Source: CAZQGO01 sp964593065 (GTDB lineage: Bacteria > Oederibacteriota > JAAXVQ01). From it: a DNA stretch of 5,319 nucleotides. A program made the position numbers and the translations under genes. The DNA is taken from assembly GCA_964593065.1 (NCBI GenBank), contig CAZQGO010000043.1, positions 1 to 5,319 of the forward strand, read 5' to 3'. The notes beneath the pieces are model-generated. The model made no database searches. It worked only from the letters and a program-made list of their open reading frames with translations, and was not told where the DNA came from. Within the stretch, counting starts at the first letter, position 1. Each line of letters opens with the position of its first letter. Positions 1 through 5,319 of the stretch are shown here, one piece after another.

Positions 1-339
1 CATGGCCGGCTGGTACCAGTTCAAGCCGTATTTTTCATAATGGCCCTGCATGGTTCCAACCTGATCGGCATGTTCTGCCACCCAGGTCTGTCCCTGGGCG
101 CCGAGGGCCTTGGCCACGGCCTCGGTGAACCACTGGCTACCGCCGCCGGTTTGGAGAGCATCCGACTGCAGGGTCCGGACCGTGGCGTCGTTGGACTGGA
201 ACCACTGCTGCACGGTCCGCCATACGCCAGCTCCCAGCTCGGCCGACTGCAGCTGGTAATTGCTGGCCGCTCTTTGCGCTTCGGCCGCGCGGTTGTCGAA
301 CCGGGCCAGGATGCCGCCCATCACGGGCAGATCTCGTAA
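1..339 (-). other. Last segment in the window, unrecognised (residues 1661-1773, continues past base 1)
   Basis: The segment starts with a mildly hydrophobic piece (RDLPVMGGILARF) that is interrupted by Arg and Asp, so it is not a convincing membrane helix. It continues through a helical, Gln- and Ala-rich stretch with several Trp (VWRTVQQWFQSN, GSQWFTEAVAKALG, YGLNWYQPAM). I do not recognise a family. The frame is still open at base 1, so this is the beginning or middle of a domain that lies outside the window. Confidence 0.55.
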
Positions 340-3300
340 AATCGCACCCAGTCCGCCCACGCCCAGGGACTGCACCGAGGGCGGAATGACCTGCGGCTGC
401 GGCAGACTGAACGGCTGGTGTTCCACGGTTCCGGACACGGCCGGTTGGTTCTCGGCCGCCGGCACTCCCGCGTTCTCTACCGCGACCCTGTTGTGAAGAA
501 CGTCGCTTTGCACCAGACGTACGGCCTGGCGGTAGGTCGGCGCCATGGCGATGCGGGCGGTCTGTTTATCCACATTCAGGATCTGGGCCGCCTGAGCCCA
601 GGTGAGGTTGGGCTTGCCTTGCAGCTGCTGGTGGGCTTCCTTCCAAGCCGTCTGGAAGGATTTCTCCACGGCCGGGGCGATCTCGCCCTGGGCCGCGGTT
701 TCCATCACGCGCACGGTCTGGTATTGCAGGGCGCCGGCGGCTCCACCGCCGGTGTCCCGGGACAGAACCGTGCCCATCAACTTTTCGCCGACCGCGTACA
801 GTTCTTGGAAGCTCTTGGCTTCAGTGAAGCTCGGAAGTTTCCCGGTAGGAATATTGCGGTTATTCATAACGTCCCCGGCTACTGTGTTCAAGGTAGACAA
901 GGTCTTGATGGAGCTAATGACCGTGCGCCAGCCTTCCAGGCTGAATACACTTCGGCTCAAGAGCGTGTGCTTGATCACGCTTTTCCACATGCCCTGCGCC
1001 TCCCGCACGCTGCTCAGGAAAGTATTGCGGGCGTACTGCTGGTTCAACAGCTTTCCATCCTGCTGGCTGTTGAGCCGGAGGCTGAGGTCGGCGTTGAGCT
1101 CATGCCGGTTCAGGATCCGGTTCATTTCGCCGTCTAAGACCTTGCCCATGGCCGAATCCGCCCGGACGTTGCGGATCGCGGCCTTTAAAGGATCCACGAC
1201 CAGTTGGCTGCGGAAGGTGTCCTGCACGGCAAAGCGGGTGGAGTCCCCCACCATCTGCAGCTGTTTGTACTCGGCGTTGATCTTCATGGCTTCGCTGAGC
1301 AGCTGCGGGGACTCGGCCAGCTGAGCCGCGAGATCGAAGTCTTTGGAACTCATGCTTTGTTCCATTTTCTGCAGCAGCTCCAGGGTCAGGGCGTTGTCCG
1401 AGGAGACTTCCTTGCCGCCGTTGGCCGTTCTGTCCCAGAAAGTTCGTATTTCCGGCAGGCGGCTGACGGCCGCTTTGACCGTGCTCACGAGCTCGGGCGT
1501 GTCCACCTGGATGAAACGCGTGGTGGCCCAGCGTCCGCCGCTGGCCTTGGGCCGCCCCGTCCGGAGCAGCAGCTGGGTCAGCAGGTCGGCGGAAAGTTTC
1601 TGGCCTCCGCGCACGACCAGGGTCAGTTGCGCCTGGAAGTTCTTGCCCACGGCCGCGGATTCATTGATGATGCAAATTTGGTTGCCCTTGCCGGAATTAT
1701 CCTTGCTAATGACCTGGATGCCGTTCTCGACGGCAATGTAATCCGTATTGGCCACCGGGCTGGATTCGGCGATGCTGAACTTGGCTTTGCCTTCCAGGCC
1801 CAGGGTGGCGATGGCTTCGGCGGCCCGGCCCTTGGGCACGTAATAACCCGTCCCGCCGGCGCTGATCACGGAGATGATCGGCAGCTCAACCTGCGCTTCG
1901 GCCAACGCCGTCATATACTTTTCCACCAGTCCCAGCTGCTTGGCCGGCTCGCGTTCGAAAACCAGGGCGTTCTGCCTGACCTGCGTCATGCCGCCTTGGC
2001 CGTCCGGGACGGACAGTTTCCCGGTCAGGGACTGAATGACGAAGCTGTCCGCTGCATCGCTGTTCGTGAGAATCTTCCCGCCCGTGGAGGTGACGTAATC
2101 ACGCACGCTGAACATGGAGGTGCTGATGTGCGTGGAGCCGGCCCCGATCTTGCTGTACATCAGGTTTTCGATGCCCGCGATAGTGCCCGAGGCGCCCACG
2201 GCCAGGATCTCCGGATTGTTGGCGTACATGGCGGACATGGAGGTTTGCATCTTGGTCTCGTTGACGCGCACGCTGTCGAAGATCTCGTCGCCCGTGATGC
2301 CGTTGATGCGCGCGGCCGCGGCCTGGCCGTATATGTCGTTGGAAATCTGGTCCACTTCGATGGTGGAAAGGTTGTTGACGGGCGCCACCACCCGCTTGCC
2401 GTTCAGGGTGATGATTTCATAGGAGTTGTATTCCCCGCCTACGCCCCGCTTGCTGAAAATGGTTTTCAGAACCGAGGAGACTGCGCCCGGGTCGTAGGCT
2501 TTTAGCTGTTCCAGAGCGGCCTGGTTCAGGAAAAGGCCGTCCTGGGTCAGTATCACCATGCTTTCCTTCGAAACGTCCATGGCTTTTTTCACAGTGTCCA
2601 TCCTGGGATCCGACAGGCTCAGTTCCCGGTATTGGGTCTCGACTTTCAGATTCTTCACCATGCTGGCGGTTTCCCCTGACTGGTAGGCTTGGCGGTCGAA
2701 CCCGAGGTCCTGCAGCATCCTGTCCACTTTGCTGATCAACTCCTGCGACGGAGGCCGCTGGTTGCCGCCCACGATGGCCGAGGTCTGGCTGGTCGTGGCC
2801 ATGTGCACCTCGTCGATGCCGACCACGTTGGTCTCCCCGAGCGCCAGGCGCAGGGCCGCGTTGTTGACCTCGGCGTTGCACAGGTGGTTGCGCGTGATGT
2901 GGTCGAAATACACTACCTTGCCCGGATCCCGCAGGGCCTGGATCAATTGGCTGTAATCTCCGCCGGTGCGGGAAGCCTCTTTATGCATGGCATTGCCGTT
3001 GACGATCTCGGTCCCGAAAGCCTGGGCCAGGTCCTGGTAGGTCAGGGTTACGCCGTCCTTGGTCTGCAGCGATTCGGTCATGTACTTCTGGATGGCCGAG
3101 GGATCGTCCACCAGGCACTCGGCGCGCACGTTCTCCCCCGTGAGCATGCGGATGAGACCGGGGAAGATGACGAAAGCACCGGTTTTCCCGCCGCCCGCCT
3201 TCAGGCCGCAGTTCATGCGCCCGTAAAATTCCGAAAGCATGATTTGCTGGGACAACAGCAGCGTGGGAAACCCGGTGATTTTCTGGAAGGCCACCAGGCT

Positions 3301-5319
3301 GTAGGCGCGCACCAAGCGCGCGTCTTCCAGGCTGCCGCGTTTCAGCTTGCCTTCCGAGATCAGCTGTTCCCGGTAGGCGCTGAATTTTTCGTGCATCTGG
3401 GTTCCATTCAGGGTCCCGCCGCCCAGGACTTTTTCGATGGCGGCCATGGCGCTGGCTTCCGCGTTCCTGGAAATTTCCAGGTCGCCGTTTTTCGCGGCCT
3501 TCTCATAAATAGCCGAATAGTAATTGTCCCATCTTTCAAACACTGCTTCGGTCAGATCCTGCCCGGCCCGGATATCCAGCCATTCGTCCAGGTTGGCCCG
3601 CGCGGTCTTGATTTGCCCCTGATCTCCGCTGGCTTCCGCTTCGCGGAGCGCATCGCGCAACTGGGCGCCTTCGTGCAATTTATCGGCAATCGCCACTTCA
3701 CTTTCCTTGCGCAGGACCGTGGCCACTTCGCGCACGGCTCGGGTCATGGCGGGCATGGCGCCGCCTACCTGCAGGCGCACCACTTCGTCCATAACCTTGT
3801 TGAACTGGTTCTGGAACCGTTGCGCCTTGGCCGCATCACCTCTGGCCAGGGCCTCGTTGATCCGCGTCTCCAGGCCGCGTGCTTTTTCCAGGCCTTTCAG
3901 CATCTTTCCCCGGGTGGTGTTGGTTTGCTTCATTTCCGTAACCAACTTGTCCAGGCCTTCGCGGCCGCCGAGTTCCGTGGCCTGGCCATCCCAGGTCAAT
4001 TTGCCTTCCGGGCGTGTGGCATTGAATTTATCGATCAATGCCTGGGTTTTCAAGTTCGCAGGTTCGGCCTGGGCCTTTAAATTTTCCAACATTCGTTCCG
4101 CGTGGGCGAGGTTCTCTTTCGCCTTGAGGATAGCTTCGGGGCTCGCATTCTCTCTCTGCAACTTCTCCAGGTAAGCTTTGGCTGAGGGAATACTATTCTC
4201 CGTGGTATTTTTTATTTCCTCAGCTAACGCCGAAGCCGATTTCTCCATGGCGGCCTTGATTTCATCCGCCGAGCCCTCGGGCGGATTTTTCAAGAACTTT
4301 TGTAGCGCTTGTGCGGTTTCCAGCCTGGCACTCCCTGTCTCCAGGTCCAAGGCCGTGCGCAGCAGGGTGGAATTGCTGGCCTCCACGGCCGCCTTGAGTT
4401 TCGGATCCTTGACCATTTCCCTGATTTCGGTCATGGAGCGTCCGGCCAGAAGATCTCCTGCGATCGCCAGGTTCTTGCTAACGGCCGCTTGATTGCCCGT
4501 GCCACCTTCTCGGACACTCTCCGCGGCGGCGATTCGATCTGCAGCCAGTTGCTGCACCATTTCTTTCGAAAGGTTTCTAGCCAGGTTTTCCAGGGCCAGA
4601 GGCGACATCTTTTCCAGCAGGGCTCCGCTTTGTTTCGCTTCCAGGGCCTTTCCCATGACGGCTTCCTGGGCCGCGGCAGGGGCCCGCTCGATGACCTGGG
4701 CCGTGAATTCCTCGGCACCAGCCTGACCCAGCAGGGCCTCGGCTACTTCCTGGTGCCGACCCAGCAGGTCCACGGCTTCGAGCTTGGCGCGCAGATCTCT
4801 TTGTGTAACCTGTAATTCTCTCTTCGCCGTGGCCAATTTTGTTTCCGCGGCGGTCTTGGCTGTTCTGACTCCGGACTGGAACTCCGCCTGCTGGGCTTTC
4901 ACCTTTGCCACCTCGGCCGTGGCTTGATTCACCTCATGCAGGTTTCCCCTTTTAACGGCTTCCGCAAGGCTCGACTCTGCTTTTGTCAATCTATTTGCGA
5001 TAACCTCCATCTCTGCAGGGGCTCTTGCCCGATCCAAATATATCTGTCCTTCAGGAGTGCTGGTAATATTTTCAATAGCAGCGGCTCTGCGGCCTTGAAT
5101 GGACTCAATAAGCGCTTCTGTTCTGGAAACCGCATTGGCATCGCCGCGTTGCTTGAATTTGGACAGCAATTTTTCGGCAGCGGCTATTCTTTTTTCGGCG
5201 CTGAAAATCGTTTGAACTTTGGGCCTATACTCAGCTAGTTCGGACTCCACTTCTCCCGCTTGGTCCAGCACCGCTTTGCTTTGCCTGCCGATCTCCTGCA
5301 GCACGCCCGGCACACTCTT
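1..5319 (-). CDS. Giant SecA-like ATPase protein, internal fragment (open at both ends)
   Basis: A single minus-strand frame is open for all 1773 codons. I read every triplet in phase and found no stop, and motifs placed independently along the window all fall in the same phase, so there is no frameshift. Codon choice is strongly coding-like (CTG, GCC, CAG, ATC, AAC, GGC). The centre (residues ~663-1280) matches the SecA-family helicase core motif by motif. About 660 helix-rich residues precede it and about 490 follow it within the window. Ordinary SecA is about 800-950 residues with its ATPase core near the N-terminus, so this is a different architecture and not secA itself. From the family, an ATP-driven motor that threads or remodels polypeptide is the reasonable guess; the substrate, location and partners are unknown. 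The first in-frame ATG, residue 104, lies inside continuous helical coding sequence without a visible ribosome binding site and is unlikely to be the start. The true ends lie outside the window. Confidence 0.95.
340..474 (-). other. Proline/glutamine/valine-rich linker (residues 1616-1660)
   Basis: This stretch is rich in Pro, Gln, Val, Ala and Gly (for example HQPFSLPQPQVIPP, 1634-1647) and poor in helix-favouring charged pairs. It looks like a flexible hinge between the helical region and the last segment. It marks a likely domain boundary inside the giant protein. Confidence 0.6.
475..1479 (-). other. Helical region after the ATPase core (residues 1281-1615)
   Basis: About 335 mostly helix-favouring residues follow the ATPase core. 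The early part contains MSSKDFDLAAQLAE (1323-1336), which faintly recalls the SecA helical scaffold signature x-N-F-D-I-R-K-x-L-L-E-Y-D-D-V. Here the arginine and acidic residues are lost and the motif is about 70 residues beyond motif VI. Further on are FSLEGWRTVISSIKTLSTLN and a Gly/Ala break (DTGGGAAGALQYQ). No membrane segment, metal-binding cluster or known catalytic motif was seen. The SecA C-terminal zinc-binding tail is absent from the window, since this region has no Cys. Function unknown. Confidence 0.65.
1480..1992 (-). other. SecA-like second nucleotide-binding domain (residues 1110-1280)
   Basis: NALVFERE (1117-1124) is the hydrophobic strand at the start of the second RecA-like domain, where SecA has P-V-L-V-x-T-x-S-I-E. 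A second strand, LPIISVISAGG, follows. NESAAVGKN (1219-1227) lies at motif V (SecA N-M-A-G-R-G-T-D) with only the Gly clearly kept. LTLVVRGGQKLSADLLTQ leads into motif VI as the SecA H-I-I-G-T-E-R-H-E-S-R-R-I-D-N-Q does. The domain ends with GGRWATTRFIQVDTPEL (1261-1277), which parallels the SecA G-S-S-R-F-Y-L-S-L-E-D-E-L. In the family this domain closes over ATP bound to the first domain. Confidence 0.82.
1552..1575 (-). other. Motif VI with arginine finger (QLLLRTGR, residues 1249-1256)
   Basis: The pattern is Q-x-x-x-R-x-G-R, matching the SecA motif VI Q-L-R-G-R-S-G-R. Both arginines, Arg1253 and Arg1256, are kept; in superfamily 2 these reach the gamma phosphate across the domain interface. 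The Gly of the usual Q-x-x-G-R is Leu1252. The distance from the P-loop lysine is about 544 residues, against roughly 470 in E. coli SecA, which leaves room for insertions within an otherwise SecA-like layout. Confidence 0.83.
2140..2349 (-). other. SecA-like return into the first nucleotide-binding domain with motif III (residues 991-1060)
   Basis: The run SNDIYGQAAAARI, then VNETKMQTSMSAMYANN, then AVGASGT tracks the SecA order S-D-G-L-H-Q-A-I-E-A-K, then E-N-Q-T-L-A-T-I-T-F-Q-N-Y-F, then L-A-G-M-T-G-T-A. GASGT (1042-1046, bases 2182-2196) takes the place of the SecA M-T-G-T motif III, which couples ATP hydrolysis to domain movement in superfamily 2 proteins. The Gln of the SecA N-x-Q-T signature is Lys1023 (NETK). 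Together with the motif order this is one of the stronger pointers to SecA ancestry. Confidence 0.8.
2350..2739 (-). other. Divergent segment at the position of the SecA preprotein cross-linking domain (residues 861-990)
   Basis: In SecA the preprotein cross-linking domain is inserted between motif II and motif III. Here about 130 residues occupy that place. Two local patterns recall it: ILTQDGLFLN (about 923-932) resembles the SecA strand followed by L-T-E-x-G, and NSYEIITLNGKRVVAPVNN (965-983) resembles the SecA stretch Y-I-V-x-D-G-E-V-V-I-V-D-E-x-T-G-R, although the final acidic and Gly-Arg residues are not kept. In SecA this domain clamps the translocating polypeptide. Whether this version does the same, or grips another partner, cannot be told. 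The assignment rests on position and two weak pattern matches. Confidence 0.6.
2803..2814 (-). other. Motif II / Walker B (DEVH, residues 836-839)
   Basis: VVGIDEVH ends a hydrophobic strand, and Asp836 and Glu837 fill the magnesium-binding and catalytic positions of superfamily 2 ATPases. SecA normally reads D-E-V-D here, and this copy has His in the fourth place. The following residues (SQTSAIVGG, 844-852) keep the pattern of the SecA R-T-P-L-I-I-S-G stretch, which ties the motif to SecA and not to a generic DEAH helicase. It lies about 124 residues after the P-loop lysine, a little more than the roughly 100 of E. coli SecA. Confidence 0.85.
3181..3207 (-). other. Motif I / Walker A (GLKAGGGKT, residues 705-713)
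   Basis: This P-loop corresponds to the SecA motif I (E-M-K-T-G-E-G-K-T). The invariant Lys712 and Thr713, which contact the ATP phosphates and magnesium in the family, are kept, as is Lys707. The first T is Ala708 and the central Glu is Gly710. Nucleotide binding therefore looks possible, with an unusually glycine-rich loop. Confidence 0.88.
3334..5319 (-). other. N-terminal helical / probable coiled-coil arm (residues 1-662)
   Basis: This stretch is dominated by Ala, Glu, Lys, Leu, Gln and Arg. It has no Cys, and no Trp in about the first 430 residues. Pro and Gly are sparse, and charged and aliphatic residues alternate (for example AKVKAQQAEF around residue 147), which is the look of long amphipathic helices or coiled coil. 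I recognise no enzyme motif, signal peptide or membrane segment in it. From about residue 560 onward it becomes less repetitive and more aromatic (WDNYYSAIYEKA near 595), suggesting a folded helical domain leading into the ATPase core. The arm is cut by the window edge, so its full length is unknown. It could be a structural spacer, an oligomerisation arm or a substrate-contacting region; the sequence does not decide. Confidence 0.7.

Larger units (their letters stand above)
2740..3333 (-). other. SecA-like first nucleotide-binding domain, N-terminal part (residues 663-860)
   Basis: The segment follows the SecA DEAD-type domain closely in pattern. A helix like LVRAYSLVAFQKITGFP (669-685) corresponds to the SecA helix ending in the R-P-F-D-x-Q region. 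Next comes SQQIMLSEFYGRMNCG, matching the SecA run that leads into motif I, and then the P-loop. After the P-loop, FPGLIRMLTGENVRAE (719-734) parallels the SecA P-A-Y-L-N-A-L-x-G-K-G-V-H stretch. VYFDHITRNHLC (803-814) sits where SecA has its F-G-F-D-Y-L-R-D-N signature, and the acidic motif II follows at 836. The order and spacing of these matches make chance unlikely. In the family this domain binds and hydrolyses ATP together with the second RecA-like domain. No alignment was run; the match is by eye. Confidence 0.85.

Noticed and set aside
307..366. Hydrophobic stretch at residues 1652-1671 as a membrane helix
   Set aside because: It is short and broken by Arg, Asp and Pro, so it is better explained as a helix or turn after the linker.
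602..1324. Plus-strand open frame of 240 codons, and further plus-strand frames at 1343-1741, 3707-4174 and 4178-4492
   Set aside because: Their Ser/Arg/Leu/Ala-rich translations are typical of reading a GC-rich gene in the wrong frame; they have no family resemblance.
1204..2505. Plus-strand open frame of 433 codons, with similar ones at 40-339, 418-1137, 2689-4080 and 4309-4815
   Set aside because: All are in exact codon phase antisense to the minus-strand gene. Codons such as CTG, CAG, GCC and GGC reverse-complement to sense codons, so stops are rare. The translations are rich in Gly, His, Gln and Arg with no recognisable motif, whereas the minus strand carries an ordered set of SecA motifs.
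2417..2881. Minus-strand open frame of 154 codons in another phase
   Set aside because: It overlaps the SecA-like core out of phase, its translation is Arg/Gly/Gln/Pro-rich low complexity, and it has no motif.
1480..3333. The gene being the ordinary housekeeping secA
   Set aside because: The ATPase core sits far from any start, conserved SecA residues in motifs I, II, III and V are changed, and the flanking helical regions have no counterpart in SecA.
4431..4718. Minus-strand open frame of 95 codons in another phase
   Set aside because: It is an out-of-phase shadow of the helical arm, Arg/Lys/Trp-rich and without recognisable features.
5008..5010. Residue 104 Met as a possible gene start
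   Set aside because: No ribosome binding site is visible upstream, and the helical coding sequence continues unchanged before it to the window edge.

Overview
The window holds one thing: an internal piece of a single very large protein-coding gene on the minus strand. Read 5'->3' on that strand from base 5319 to base 1, the frame runs for 1773 codons with no stop. It has no credible start and no intergenic space, so the gene continues beyond both edges. Residue numbers below count from the codon at 5319-5317 (residue n occupies bases 5322-3n down to 5320-3n).

The protein reads as three blocks. (1) Residues ~1-662 (bases ~3334-5319) are Ala/Glu/Lys/Leu/Gln-rich, with no Trp in roughly the first 430 residues and no Cys, as expected for long helices or coiled coil. 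(2) Residues ~663-1280 (bases ~1480-3333) read as a divergent SecA-type superfamily 2 ATPase. The motifs come in the SecA order: a pre-motif-I helix, a P-loop (LKAGGGKT, 706-713), a DEVH motif II (836-839), a divergent segment where SecA has its preprotein cross-linking domain, a GASGT motif III (1042-1046), a second RecA-like domain, and QLLLRTGR (1249-1256) as motif VI. (3) Residues ~1281-1773 (bases 1-1479) are again mostly helical, broken by a Pro/Gln/Val-rich linker at ~1616-1660 and followed by a Gln/Trp-containing segment that leaves the window.

The organism is probably a bacterium with moderately GC-rich DNA (most codons end in G or C, with heavy CTG, GCC, CAG, ATC use) and long intron-free genes. 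Giant SecA-like proteins bring to mind uncultivated lineages such as Omnitrophota and the PVC bacteria, but that is recollection and not shown by the sequence. The housekeeping SecA (about 800-950 residues) does not have long helical arms on both sides or these motif changes. This is therefore more likely a specialised SecA-derived motor built into a giant protein. Its substrate and job cannot be read from the window.

The plus strand carries several long open frames that are exact codon-phase antisense shadows of this gene. No RNA genes, promoters, terminators, repeats, mobile elements or CRISPR arrays were seen.
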